Source: Temnopleurus reevesii
Lineage: Eukaryota; Echinodermata; Echinoidea; Temnopleuroida; Temnopleuridae
Direction of reading: 5' to 3'
DNA: 26,553 nt
Assembly (NCBI GenBank): GCA_036244855.1
Contig: BQKZ01001557.1
Span: 7,892-34,444, forward strand
The position numbers and the translations under genes are program-made. The notes below the pieces were generated by a model. It was not told the origin of the DNA and ran no database searches. It saw only the letters and a list, made by a program, of their open reading frames with translations. Of this stretch, positions 1 to 10,462 are shown one piece after another (positions within the stretch are counted from its first letter, which is position 1; every line of letters begins with the position of its first letter).

Positions 1-38
1 CTGTCTCTTATACACATCTAGATGTGTATAAGAGACAG
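1..38. other. Nextera/Tn5 mosaic-end junction adapter (artefact)
   Basis: The first 19 bases, CTGTCTCTTATACACATCT, are followed at once by their exact reverse complement. This is the Tn5 mosaic end used in Nextera libraries, and two of them head to head form the circularisation junction of Nextera mate-pair libraries. It is synthetic and should have been trimmed. Bases beyond 38 may come from a chimeric read end, so the sequence next to it deserves less trust. Confidence 0.97.
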
Positions 39-1138
39 GGCTGTGGCTGCTCAAAAGCCCGGCCTGATTAGGGTTAAAGGTCTCATCAGTTTCTGGAGAG
101 GTGGTGCTGCAGATATAAAGACATTGTCACACATTGAGATTTTTTTTATTTAAAAAATCATCAGATCATTTCACCTCGCCTATGTTATTACATTCAGATT
201 GATGAAAAAACAATTATAAATGCAAAAAGGAAGGAACTTATACAAGTACTAGCAAGATATCAATAACAATTAAATAAAGCGTTCACTATCACTTTCAAGT
301 GCTCTTCACTCGTAGGTCCCCTACTAGTGATTCCTTCACCTGAGGACGAGTCAGTTAAATCTACTCGGAACGTCGTGTTTTTATCTTTTTTGAGCTTTTG
401 CTCAGTCCTTTTCAGGACTATTTCTTTAAAAAAAAATTCGTTTATTAATTTTCTTTCGTCATTATTTTTGTTCTGTTTTTCCAATTTTTCTGCTCTTGTT
501 AAAAAAAATAGAAAGATTTATCGGTTGGCATCGTCTTTTAGTTGTAAATCTTTGTAATCTATAGTGAAAGAAACAAAATTATTCCTCAATTATTTTGTTC
601 CATTATAAATCAAAGGAGAGAACTAACAGAAAATTACACGATCTTAAACGAAGCTTTCACCGGTATCGAGCGCTCTTTTTTTAATGATTTTTTTCCTTTC
701 AGTTACAAGTTTTATACATACTAAAGAAGTTTAGTCTACATTCTAAAAGAAGCCAATTATGATATATTTATCTTGGGATGTGTTTTGTCATAAAATGAAA
801 GGATGAGGTGATTTGTCTGTAGATTTTTTTCAGACTTTGATCCTGGAATAAGTGCCTTTTTTCTCACAATATATTCTTTGATTTATATGTCTAGCGAACT
901 CAGCCATTGAATATACAGATTTATGTTGAAACAATGGATAGAACTAGAGAGGTTTTTCCCCCATTTATGTGTTTCCCATTTACATCTCTGTGAATCTTGA
1001 AAAAAAAATGTTTTGGGGAGACCACACATGCATTATTTTCCTTAAAAAAATACCAAAAGATGTATGATATTAAGGCAAAATTTATTCATCCCTTAAATCA
1101 ACATGAAGACTTTTTATTCTAGGAATTATTCCTGCCAT
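39..1138. other. Unassigned AT-rich stretch
   Basis: Apart from the weak minus-strand exon candidate at 260-508, I see no coding signal here. Open frames are short and contain homopolymer runs. No clear terminal inverted repeat or microsatellite was seen. Confidence 0.5.
260..508 (-). CDS. Possible terminal exon of an unknown gene or transposon
   Basis: On the minus strand an open frame runs to a stop at 260. It contains a charged, lysine/glutamate-rich segment and then a Ser/Gly/Glu stretch ending in LKVIVNALFNCY. The composition is more protein-like than in neighbouring frames. About 100 nt past the stop, the minus strand reads AAATAAA near 149-157, which could serve as a poly(A) signal. 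The upstream boundary is uncertain: a T-rich tract lies before about 508, but the acceptor is poor. I do not recognise the family. It may equally be a chance frame or a decayed transposon end. Position near the contig end prevents checking for upstream exons. Confidence 0.25.
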   Translation of the reverse strand, partial: FFLTRAEKLEKQNKNNDERKLINEFFFKEIVLKRTEQKLKKDKNTTFRVDLTDSSSGEGITSRGPTSEEHLKVIVNALFNCY

Positions 1139-1345
1139 CTTTAAAGGAAAACCCTCCCCTGGAAATACCATGCTCTCATTAAATGAAGAAAAATCAGATG
1201 AACAAACTGTGAAAATTTGAGCAAAATCGGACAATCCGCTCAAAAGTTATTAATTTTCAAAGTCAAAGAAATATGACAATCCCTACCGCTCATGGGGATC
1301 CGTGCGCTCGGCAAATTGGACGGAATCTGTGACATCATGTCGGGG
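1139..1345 (+). mobile_element. Left arm of a TTAA foldback element, truncated
   Basis: The segment starts TTTAAAGGAAAACCCTCCCC and carries the block GAAAAATCAGATGAACAAAC plus an AAAATTTGAGCAAAATCGG core. It ends near GGGGATCCGTGCG and GACATCATGTCGG, at a run of 19 G. It matches the left arm of the complete element at 2571-3158. No right arm was found downstream, so it is a solo or broken copy. Confidence 0.75.
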
Positions 1346-1360
1346 GGGGGGGGGGGGGGG
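1342..1360 (+). repeat. G homopolymer, 19 nt
   Basis: Uninterrupted G19 at the broken edge of the truncated foldback element. Its length may be inexact in a draft assembly. Confidence 0.9.
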
Positions 1361-1841
1361 TTTCAAGTTTGACACCCGCTTGTCCAAATCTTATAAAATG
1401 TCATCAATGTCAAAAGTTAGCAATGCCCAAAGTTTGATTGTCATATTTTGGACATTATATTCAAGGCGTTGCATTGTAAAGAAGGAATGAAAAAAAAACC
1501 TTAAAACGCAAAAGCAGAAGATTCCAATCTTTGATAAGGGATGAGCTAGTTAGAGTAGAAGGCAATCAAACAATCCAAATCGCTATACCACATTTTTTTT
1601 ATAGAACTAATTGAAATGCGAGACTCTCGTGTTATATAGGCGCATAATTTTTCTGAGATAAAATCTTCTTGAAATTAATTTTGATGTCTATAACTAGAAC
1701 AAACACGAAATAAACACCGGAAAATAAAGTGGATCATAGGACAATAGATCCATACACAGTGTATTGAACTGTGCAGACACAACAATGACATAACATTTGA
1801 AAAGCATTAAAAAGAAGCATTGAATTGGCGTTCGACTTAAT

Positions 1842-2066
1842 AGGCGGGTTTCATCATATATTCAAATTTATGTGTGGTTCTTGTTGCGGAACGTAGTTAT
1901 GTGGTATTCCTTAAACCGTTTGATAATACGACTACAATAATTGGAATCCAGTGTGCATACATTACTTGTTGGTATGTCGGGCGAGCCTGTTGCAAGCTTT
2001 AGGGCTGTCAATAACAACATGTGTTAAAGGTTGTATACAATTTGCATCTATTACTAAACCCGCCTA
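1842..2066 (+). mobile_element. TA-flanked MITE with TAGGCGGGTTT inverted ends
   Basis: Begins TAGGCGGGTTTCATCATAT and ends TTACTAAACCCGCCTA, so the ends are inverted repeats bounded by TA, as for mariner/Tc1-type MITEs. A second copy lies at 5532-5753 in the opposite orientation, with similar length (225 against 222 bp). The partial open frames crossing both copies encode near-identical peptides only because of the shared element. Confidence 0.85.
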
Positions 2067-2083
2067 TTTTACTGAAATAGATT

Positions 2084-2545
2084 ACATCTTCTATAGTTTT
2101 TTGACGGAAAAAGCTAGGAAAGTGAGAAGCACCCTCTATGATGCCCCAACTGCAATTGAACTTTGTCGTTTCTTTTCCATCACCTTTACATTGCCTTATA
2201 CTGATTTACATTCATCGATGTATATCATTCATCCGTTAATGTTTTAATTACCATTTTGATGTATCATTTAATCTGAAGTTCATCGCCAAAACTTGTCGCA
2301 AAAGGTTTCCTAATTACTTTTGTCTTATAATTATTCAAGCTCTTTATGCTAATTGTTCAAGTTCATCTTCCTCATAATTATAGAGGCATTTTCGATTCGA
2401 ATATGCATTGCTTTTTTATTTTTGTGTTGAGAACATTGGATATCTGGTAAGCTATCGTTGATAAGCAGGGTTTTGTATTGTACCGGGTCTTGAACATCCT
2501 TTTATTCTCTCATTTTGAGCGGTTTAAGTTATGAAAGACGGATAA
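2084..2545 (+). repeat. Segmental duplication, copy 1
   Basis: Collinear with 3361-4160. Shared landmarks in order are a TTTTTGA-GGAAAAAGC-AGG block, CATTCATC-TTAATG, AATTACTTTTGTCTTA, ATTGGATATCTG and TCTCTCATTTTGA. Copy 2 contains about 400 bp of extra sequence after the first block. Confidence 0.6.
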
Positions 2546-2566
2546 TCTTCTGGATCTGAATAGGAA

Positions 2567-3162
2567 TTAAAGGGGAACCAACCCCTGGAATTGCACTGTT
2601 TACATTGAATGAAGAAAAATCAGATGAATGAACTGAAAATTTGGGCAAAATGGGACAATCCTTTTTAAAGTCGTGAATTTTCAAGGTGTCAGAGATATGT
2701 TGATTGCTGCCGCTGATGGGGATCCGTGCGATCGGCAACGTCGACGGAAACTATGGCGTCATTTCGGACAACTCCCCATTCACATCGTACATAAATTTGT
2801 TTTTAATGGATTAATTTGAAATTTACAGTGAGGGTTCAACATTATATTCTTCTCAAAATAGATGCAGAATCTATAAAGGAATGTTATACTGAGAGCTGAA
2901 TTAAAACCAACATTCTGTTGACTTTTGCGATATAAGGAGAAACTGTTTTGTATACATGTTGAATAAGGAGGTAGTTGTCCGACATGACGTCACATATTCC
3001 GTCGGTGTTGCCGATCACAAGGATGCCAATCAGTGGAAATGGAAAAATCATATATTTTTAATGGATTGTCTGATTTTGGTTAAATTTTCAGTTTGTTAAT
3101 CTGATTTTCCTTCATCCAATGAGAGCACGATAATTCCAGGGCCGGGGTTGGTTCTCCTTTAA
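2567..3162 (+). mobile_element. Complete TTAA-flanked foldback element
   Basis: TTAA at 2567-2570 and 3159-3162 bracket an element whose ends read AGGGGAACCAACCCC and, on the reverse complement of the right side, AGGAGAACCAACCCC. The inverted arms extend through a CAGAT/AAACTG core and GGGGATCCGTGCGATCGGC versus GCCGATCACAAGGATGCC, more than 150 nt each. There is no open frame for a transposase, so it is a non-autonomous element. A TTAA target is typical of piggyBac-like transposition, but that assignment is inference. Confidence 0.85.
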
Positions 3163-3360
3163 GGTTGGGAGTGGGGTATTATTGGCTGAGAGTGTATACC
3201 TTGATTAAACTGATGATATTTACGTAGATGAAGGCTGTACACCTACATATTATATATAACTGGAAAGCTTTGCAAATTTTTTTTCTACAAGATGGTTAAA
3301 ATCACAGTTATGTTTCCACTATTATATATATAATGAATTAGAAATGAAATCAATTTTGAA

Positions 3361-4160
3361 TTCTCTATTTGAAATAGTTTTTGATGGAAAAGGCAAGGGA
3401 AATAAGGATAAGCAACCTCCAGTCTCACTAGTATTGTGATTTCCCAAATTAATTATGCAGCGGGGGGAGGGGTGAACAAATGAATGCATTAATACATATC
3501 TTTATCTAGAGAAGTAAACTCCTGGAGACTATATGATGAGAGATGAGACACTTTTGAATACATGGCGGGCGAATCTATTTTCTAAATATGACAGACTTTA
3601 TTGTACTGAAAAGGTGTATGTCATTTTTAATGTAATTTGCGGATAAAATGAGATAATTACAAATGTCGAGAAGAAGATTCAGGCTAACCAATGTCTGATC
3701 ATTTAAAATGTACTTAGAATAATTTATAAAACATTACTTCTTTCGGTAAAGATTATATTCCGAATTCCTTAATGCTATAGGATTCGCCTCCATTTTACCA
3801 GACTGACCCCCTTAACAAGTTAACTTTGTCATTTCCTCTCCCTCACCTTTATATAGCCATTTTTTTGCATTCGTTAATACATGTTATTCATCTATTAATG
3901 CTTTCATTACCATCTTGATATATCATGTAATCTGAATTTCATCGCTTAAGATGTCACAAATGTTTCATAATTACTTTTGTCTTAATTTTCCAACTTCTTT
4001 CTTTTATATTATTCAGTCCATTTCATCCACACATTGGATATCTGAAGACAGATAGGCTACATGCTGGCTTTTATACTTTTATAGACCCTTTAAAGGCCTT
4101 TATTGCTTATAATCTCTCATTTGATAGGTTATATGGTTCGAAGTGACTGATTTCATCCAT
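3361..4160 (+). repeat. Segmental duplication, copy 2
   Basis: Diverged collinear partner of 2084-2545. The matching blocks are at about 3361-3420 and 3820-4160. The intervening 3425-3815 has no counterpart in copy 1. No coding signal was seen in either copy. Confidence 0.6.
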
Positions 4161-4545
4161 TGTCTGTACAGATTGTGAAATTTCTTATTACTTTTTCCCC
4201 CACATTTCCGCTAGCGAGATTAGCTATTCATGGAAGCAAGCACACTTTCCTTACCTAATTCGTAATTTTCTTGATCAGTATACAGTATACGGACGTTTAT
4301 TAGCTGTTAAAACGTTCAAGTATTTAGTTAAAGCTCCAGCTACATAGAGTCCGGAAGCAACGCGATTGAACACGAATACTTGTTTAATTCAGTTCACAGA
4401 TAATTGCTTATGAACGAAGAGTCGTGTTGAATTGTGCTCAGTCGGGGCTCCTATGCACTGGTGCATGAGAGCTTGGCGAGACCGATTTCGATCCATTTCG
4501 CGCCGTTTAGACTAGAGTCACATGGTTCCACATATTTTCTACATC
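4160..4545. other. Unassigned stretch
   Basis: Nothing recognisable. The 4430-4520 part is somewhat richer in G and C than its surroundings but has no convincing exon or promoter structure. Confidence 0.5.
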
Positions 4546-4547
4546 AT

Positions 4548-4557
4548 GAGAGAGATA

Positions 4558-4598
<41 letters not shown>

Positions 4599-4640
4599 GG
4601 AGAGAGAGAGAGGGAGAGAGAGAGAGAGGGGGGGGGGGAG
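4548..4640 (+). repeat. (GA)n microsatellite with G run
   Basis: GA dinucleotide tract with a few interruptions (GATAGAGG, AAAG), ending in a run of 11 G. Open frames through it on both strands, Arg/Glu or Leu/Ser repeats, are artefacts of the tract. Confidence 0.95.
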
Positions 4641-4700
4641 AAAAATTGGATCAAATGTTTCAATTCAATGTAAGCAGTGAATTTCAATTCGGGACAATAA

Positions 4701-5256
4701 TAAAAGGAGAGTCTACCCCTAAATAATATTTCTTTAACAGGAGCAGAAAAATTAGATGGAGAGAACAAAACAAGTTTGAGGAAAATTGGACATCTAATAG
4801 AAAGTTATGAATGTTTCTATATTTAGACAAATTGGCAACTGATTACGTCATAGGTACACAACTGGCTATTTATTGTATTCATATCAATGTTCTAAAATGT
4901 AATCTTTTCCCCCCCAAAAAAAATGAATTTCCTCAAAACTTTAACTAAAGGATATATTCATGATAGATATAATTGTAGATCCCCTATTTACATGTTCCCA
5001 TTAATACAAACTTTGCGTTTTTCTGTAGAAATTATTATCTTTGCACCATAACAATTAATGACAATTCTGGCTAGTAGTGCACCCATGATGTCATCAAATT
5101 GGTAACAATTCTGAAAAATTTCCCCGATTTGCTCATTAATCTTTTAACATTCATTGCTTTTTAATTACTTGTCCGATTTTCTTCAAACTTTTTTTGTTCT
5201 GCTCACCAAATTTTTCTTCTCCTGTTAAAAACTATTTTGGGGTAGACTTCTTTTAA
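4701..5256 (+). mobile_element. Foldback element with TAAAAGGAGAGTCTACCCC ends
   Basis: The left end TAAAAGGAGAGTCTACCCC matches the reverse complement of the right end, GGGGTAGACTTCTTTTA. The inner arms carry GAGCAGAAAAATTAGAT and its complement ATTTTTCTTCTCCTGTT, then GAAAGTTATGAATG versus CATTCATTGCTTTTT. The organisation matches the TTAA family at 2571 and 8999, with different outer ends. No transposase frame is present. Confidence 0.8.
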
Positions 5257-5531
5257 TGCAAGCACGCCGTCTGTTATACGTTGACTGCATCATATTTATG
5301 ATAACATCATGAGGAGGAACCATCTCCCTATACCTCCTTTTCGAATTCAGATTTTAGAACCTTACTTTGTGGACATGACCGCAAATGTTTTGAACAAGCA
5401 TGGTCATGAACGAAATTGAAACACCGCAATTATCAGAATGCTTGCAAACGGACGAACTCAAAATTTTGAAAAATCGGTACATGCATTTTCCGTCAAATTG
5501 GTAAGCGCAAAAAAGCGATACGATTGCTAAA

Positions 5532-5753
5532 TAGGCGGGTTTACTAATAGATGCAAATTTTATACATACCTCTAACACAAAGGTTGTCCTTGACAACTCG
5601 AAAGCTTGCCCGAGGCTTGCCCGGCATAGCAACAAGTAATGTATGCAAACTGGATTCCAAGTATTGTGGTCTCATTGTTATCAACCGGTCTATTGAATAC
5701 CACGTAACTACGTTTAACGCTCATAAATTTGAATATATAAGTAAACCCGCCTA
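5532..5753 (-). mobile_element. TA-flanked MITE, second copy, inverted
   Basis: Ends TAGGCGGGTTTACTAATAG and ATATAAGTAAACCCGCCTA. The body is the reverse complement of 1842-2066; for example TTTGCATCTATTAGTAAACC appears on opposite strands in the two copies. Confidence 0.85.
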
Positions 5754-5879
5754 TTGCTGATTACAAGTGACCAAAGACAAATTTGAATTCTGATTTGTTC
5801 TCGCAATCGCGCTCCGGACGAAATTGCATAATTATTCAAAATATTAAATCCCTCGTAGATATCTAAACATTTCAACTTG

Positions 5880-5985
5880 TGTTTTTTTTTTGTTAGTTGT
5901 CATATTTTTCTCAAACTTATTATTTGTTATGTTGATCTGATTTTTCTGCTCCTGTTCAAGAAAATGTCATACACTCTTCTCTAAG
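5880..5985 (+). mobile_element. Right-arm fragment of a foldback element
   Basis: TCTGATTTTTCTGCTCCTGT preceded by TTTTTCTCAAACTTATTATT resembles the right arm of the element at 4701-5256. No left arm lies nearby. Confidence 0.5.
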
Positions 5986-6180
5986 CCCCTTTCCCTTTGG
6001 CCAGGGATAAAGACAATATAATCATAATCCACAGAAAAGCGTTTGGCACTGATGCACCTTTTCAGTATTAAACCCTACAATAGATTTTGCAGATCAAGTC
6101 AAATCAATTTATTCATTTATACAAAATTCAATTTTTGGATTATCATCTAACACAGCTACAATGCAAAGGAAATGTTGACA

Positions 6181-6192
6181 TAAATAATAATC

Positions 6193-6225
<33 letters not shown>
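6181..6225 (+). repeat. (TAA)n microsatellite, LINE 3' tail
   Basis: AAT/TAA repeats directly after the minus-strand LINE 3' end. On the minus strand they read (ATT)n, a common 3' terminus of CR1/L2-type elements. Confidence 0.9.
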
Positions 6226-6226
<1 letters not shown>

Positions 6227-6445
6227 ACATGGATTTATAAATAGCGCAATTACTATACTAAATTCAGCTGCGCTAATTATGTATTAATGCCAAATTGTAC
6301 CAAGAAGTTTTTAAGGGAAAAAGATATGTTTTTGAATTGGACTTGAAGGTATTTAGGGATTGAAAGTTTCTGATGTGGATTGGCAAGCTGTTCCAAAGTT
6401 TTGGAGCTGCTATGGCAAAATGATAAAAAACGATTTGATAAATCG
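6181..6445 (-). mobile_element. 3' end of a CR1/L2-type LINE
   Basis: The minus strand encodes the C-terminal end of a non-LTR retrotransposon ORF2: AAPKLWNSLPIHIRNF, then LNTFKSNSKTYLF, with a stop at 6273-6275. This AAPxLWNSLP signature is characteristic of the ORF2 C terminus in CR1-like LINEs. Upstream, an RFLSF segment is in another frame, so a one-base shift in a T-rich stretch breaks the frame. After the stop comes a short 3' UTR with GCGCTATTTATAAAT and then (ATT)n. The copy is heavily 5'-truncated and cannot be functional. Confidence 0.8.
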
Positions 6446-6459
6446 TCAGGAAGTATCAA

Positions 6460-8305
6460 AACAAAAAGGAAGAAACCAAATCAAGTAAACACGAAGCAAA
6501 ACAAAGCAAATTAGAATGAGACAAACAAGGAGAAGTAATTAAAATGCAATATACAACATAAAAGGGCGATTTAGTGGGGGCGTGACCGTCCTGCTAAATT
6601 CTTCATATTTATTAAAATATCGTAATGCTTGTTTGTGGCACGGATTATATTGCTCATTGATTTAACACTAATCTTGCTAATAGTCCCTACTTTGCATTAT
6701 TTATTTTTTAATTTATTTAGTTCGCTCATATTTTTGAATGAAGGTGTTTATGGTACCTATGCTATGAAATACCCTTTTTTCCACCCTTTTTTCACGTTAT
6801 AGTTCATTGTATGATGGGTGTAACATGATAGAATGAAAACGAAATGTAAGTTTTCAACATTATGAATCCCCCCTTTATTGTAACATTTTTTAAATCCTTT
6901 AAGTTATAAATTGCATATTCCTTTGTGTGTAAACAAAAAATTAAAAATATTTCAAATGAGGATGGATTCATAATCATGGGAGGAGATAAATTTCTTTTTC
7001 ACGAGCAAATATATGAAAATTTGCATCAGTCAAAATATTGAGGTTTAGCCTAGAGACTAAAGTCTTACTCAATTCTTATACTATATTTCATTTATTCCTA
7101 TCAGGCGACCTTTTTTAATAATGCATGTCGTGAATTTCAATAATTCATTTTATTCTTATGAATATCGAAGCATCAGGTGCACCATGCAAGGATTCTAAAT
7201 AATTTATGAAAAGAAAGAAATAAACAAAAGAAGATAAATATCGCAACGCCTAGTATTACTACGAATTGAATTTTATCTATTTTTAGATTAACTTGATGAA
7301 ACAATAAGGTAACGCCAACTTACCAAACGATAGCATGTCGTCAGAGTGATATAACCTTTATATCTTGTTTTCGAAATGTAAACACTATTAAGTTGTGAAC
7401 GCCGCACATACGCTAAGAACTCGTTCAAACACGTTACTGAATTATCATACACAATTTAACTTATCATGTTATAAGTACCGAATTACGTTGAACTATTATC
7501 AAAATATTACTTGCCATATTCATTTAGTCGGTTTATATATAGCATAATGGAAATAGTTTAAGCTATAGATCCGTCACTGACGGAAGTAGTGTTGAAAATA
7601 TTAAGAACAATAGACATTATGTGAACACTGATATTCTTATCATGTTAATTAAATCATATTTATCATACAATAATTTATGATTTCATACTTTATATTGAAC
7701 TTAATTTTGCAAACCTATTCATTCCTTGATCATTATTGTTTATGCGGTGAACTGCGAGGGTTGAACAAGGAATGGGATATATAACCCAATTGTACAGAAG
7801 TGACGAACACATGTCTTAAATTAGGGGCGATTTCTTTGTTCTCATCTTCTTTCCTTTCCAAAAGCATGTGTCTGATATATTATAATAAACAAATGCACAT
7901 CTGAAAATATGATATGGGGTTATTAAGGTGTGCACTAACAAAGGGAGTCAATTAAAGTCCTAACCCATTTCCCCTATCTAAAGGAAGTGTTTTAAAGCAT
8001 AAAATTATGTGTATGGTGTATGGTTGACTTTGAAAGTAGGCTTGACTCCCCCCCCCCNCCCAAGACACCGTACCAGCTGAACTGCGCTTGGACGACGAAC
8101 TGCCTCCAATTCATGGTCATAATTAGCATAAATTTATATCCTAGATCCATATGATATCAGTCTGGATGGGCGTATCAAACTAAGCAGTCGAGAGCATCTG
8201 TTTTGGAATGCATTGAACCACACTGGTAATTCGAGGAATATGTTTTATTTTTATTGTAAGTTGGATGATATTGATGATAAACTGAACATTCACCGATTCG
8301 GAAAT
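6460..8305. other. Unassigned AT-rich stretch
   Basis: No convincing open frame, RNA gene or element ends were found. A short perfect palindrome CCGTCACTGACGG lies near 7571-7583. A C run with a single N sits at 8048-8061. Confidence 0.5.
8058..8058. other. Ambiguous base N in a C homopolymer
   Basis: Single N inside a run of about 13 C, most likely an uncertain homopolymer length. Confidence 0.95.
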
Positions 8306-8309
8306 CCTA

Positions 8310-8545
8310 ACTTAAAAAACCTAACAAGTAAAAGTTAGCCCCTAGGCTAGATTAAGGGCCTAAATTATTTCAAATCTCGAGCATGGTACGTGCTCTGACT
8401 GAATGAATAACTGTTTGTGTGTGAGAAAGAGAATTTAGGTGTTTATCATGGTGTTTTATTTTGACATAATGACTGTGAAATAATTTAGGCCCCAACTAGT
8501 TTAAATTCTAGCTTAAGTTAATGCCTTAAGTTAAACTAGGATTAG
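8310..8545 (+). mobile_element. Foldback (MITE-like) element
   Basis: GGGCCTAAATTATTTCA near 8355 is inverted as TGAAATAATTTAGGCCCC near 8477. The outer arms are similar too: AACTTAAAAAACCTA on the left against CTTAAGTTAAACTAGG on the right. The loop of about 100 bp has no coding signal. Confidence 0.65.
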
Positions 8546-8990
8546 TTTTAGGAGAGATGGCGCTTCAGATATATAACTACTTTGTAACTTTGTAAGCTGG
8601 AGTAAAAGTATTACCACAATGCAGTTTTTCAAAAGAAATTTAGAGCATGTTCATAGTCTTTTTGTTTAATTAAAATCGATCAAGAAATTGCTTAGTTATC
8701 GCAAAATAAAAAATGATGTTGCGGTCGCTCTCCCTAACACAACATGCTTCACATACAAAATGAATGCGAACTCACACACCGCAGACAATACCACCGATGG
8801 CTCCCCTATGCAAAAGCACTTAGCACACCGTAGGACTAATGGCTGATTGACTTGTTTGATGTAAAATACACCAGAATACGAGCAAAAATCTCCTAATTTC
8901 TTAGACTATATATTTAGGCATGTAAAACAACTTGTGAATACATCAGCTCGTTCCACATCACTTTCTGCATCCCAACCATTATGATTCTAT
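8546..8990. other. Unassigned stretch
   Basis: Nothing recognisable on either strand. Confidence 0.5.
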
Positions 8991-8994
8991 ACCT

Positions 8995-9565
8995 TTAAAG
9001 ACTGGGTCTGCACCAGAAAATATCTTGCTTTGATTAAAAGCAGAAAAATCAGACAAACAGATAAAAAAGTTATAAGCAAATCAGACTATAAACGAGAAAG
9101 TTATGAATATTTCAATGTTATAACCCAACAGTTAATTCTTTGTCGTGTGATTGCAAATGGGTAACGATGGGTCACGTGATATGACATATATCATATACTT
9201 CTTGGCTAGCAGTGTATATCTTATTGTTTAAAAAAAAACCATTTTCTAGATGTTTAAAATATAGGGAAAATTGTTTTCATCTATATATACAGGTGTACCG
9301 ATACATTTATTGAATCAATGTTTTTATGGAGTAAAAAGGATTCTTAACATTAAGTTATAATAAGTTTACCTACAGAAAGTGCATGAAATATGTCATGACA
9401 CGAGACCAAAAGTCACCTACATGTATTCGGATGAATGCAATCATTTGCATTGAATAAAATTTCTCATTTCTTGTCAGATTTACTTCAATTTTTTTCTGAT
9501 CTATCTGTTTGATTTTCTGCTTTTAATCAAAGCAAGATATTTCTGGCACAGACCAAGTCTTTTAA
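8995..9565 (+). mobile_element. TTAA foldback element, AAGACTxGGTCTG family
   Basis: TTAA lies at 8995-8998 and 9562-9565. The left end AAGACTGGGTCTGCACCAGA matches the reverse complement of the right end (AAGACTTGGTCTGTGCCAGA). The arms continue through ATATCTTGCTTTGATTAAAA and AGCAGAAAAATCAGA. A relative lies at 16492-17119 inside the gene's last intron. No protein-coding capacity. Confidence 0.85.
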
Positions 9566-10210
9566 GCCAGAATGACGAATCATTCAAATAAAAAAACTCT
9601 CAAACAACTAGGGCCTAAACTTGAATGAAATAGACAGCAAAATTAAAGAATGCATAAATTTGGTAAATTTTTGCTCAACCTATACTTTATCTGTTCAAGT
9701 GTTTAAATATATTACAATATGAGAGATGTTTTGGCCCTTGCTTTGATAATGAACCAAAAGATGCAGGACACTCATTCATTGTGCGTGAAACTTGTGCTTT
9801 CTGGTATCTTCTCATGCTCAAATTTGTTAAACCTTGCAATGTATTTCTATTGTATTGATCTCACGCTTCGAGAGATCCTCGGTAATGTATGGGAATATAC
9901 ATTAACCTCATTTTATTTGATTTTCAATAAAATAGTAGTGTAGATCTATTAATCTTTTAATTAGATTTGGGATCGATTTCGATGTATACTGGTAAATCCA
10001 GTTACTCACAATCAATAACTTTTTGACTTCAATCAATAACTTTATTGAGATATATCAGCGAATTACATTCATAAAAATAAACTGAAATGTTTTTAGCTCT
10101 CATCATCATTTCAAATATACTCCATATTTACCATAATTGCTGCACTTCAACATTCACACATTTTTCTGTAGATGCGTGATTTCAATACGCGTCCGGTATT
10201 ACCAAGCTGT
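9566..10210. other. Unassigned upstream flank of the gene
   Basis: No element ends and no credible exon. A 14-bp direct repeat, CAATCAATAACTTT, occurs at 10009-10022 and 10030-10043. Upstream non-coding exons of the gene could lie here but cannot be seen. Confidence 0.45.
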
Positions 10211-10216
10211 CCGCTG

Positions 10217-10236
10217 ATTGGATTTTCACTATATAA
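10217..10236 (+). promoter_or_regulatory. Possible core promoter: inverted CCAAT and TATA-like motif
   Basis: ATTGG at 10217-10221 is an inverted CCAAT. TATATAA at 10230-10236 would place a start near 10260 and give an unspliced 5' leader of about 120 nt. Such motifs are common by chance in AT-rich DNA. The competing model is a spliced leader exon beginning at 10296. Confidence 0.2.
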
Positions 10237-10295
10237 CAAATTAGAATTTCCATGATTTTTTTCTACCTTGCTAAATTCTATTTTCTTTATTACAG

Positions 10296-10381
10296 GAGAA
10301 GGATAAAAGTGAAAGCCAATCAACAATTTTCAACGATAATCCTGCAAGTTACCTGAAATAGCATTTGTTGATCCTTTGAGA
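10296..10381 (+). other. Putative 5' UTR of the EF-hand gene
   Basis: A good acceptor, TTTTCTTTATTACAG, ends at 10295, so the 5' leader may begin at 10296 and be joined to an unseen upstream exon. The sequence up to the ATG at 10382 contains no other ATG in a good context. Confidence 0.45.
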
Positions 10382-10462
10382 ATGCCTACGAAGAAGAAAG
10401 GAAAAGGAAAGAAAAAGGGTGGGAAGAAAAAACCCAAGCTTACGAAAGAGGAGAAAATCCAG
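10382..10462 (+). CDS. Exon 1, lysine-rich N terminus
   Basis: Begins ATG CCT ACG and encodes MPTKKKGKGKKKGGKKKPKL followed by TKEEKIQ, 27 residues, ending in phase 0 at CAG|GTTAGT. The run of Lys and Gly could act in nucleic-acid, microtubule or phospholipid contact, or as a nuclear localisation signal; sequence alone cannot separate these. The start is chosen because it is the first ATG after the acceptor at 10295 and the frame is closed or non-coding upstream. Confidence 0.75.

Noticed and set aside
325..375. Hammerhead ribozyme suggested by CTGAGGACGAG
   Set aside because: The conserved CUGANGA and GAAA core elements are not both present with pairing stems.
1951..2247. Open frame sharing a peptide with a minus-strand frame at 5354-5635
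   Set aside because: The shared part is just the TAGGCGGGTTT MITE read in the same relative frame; the flanking parts do not match.
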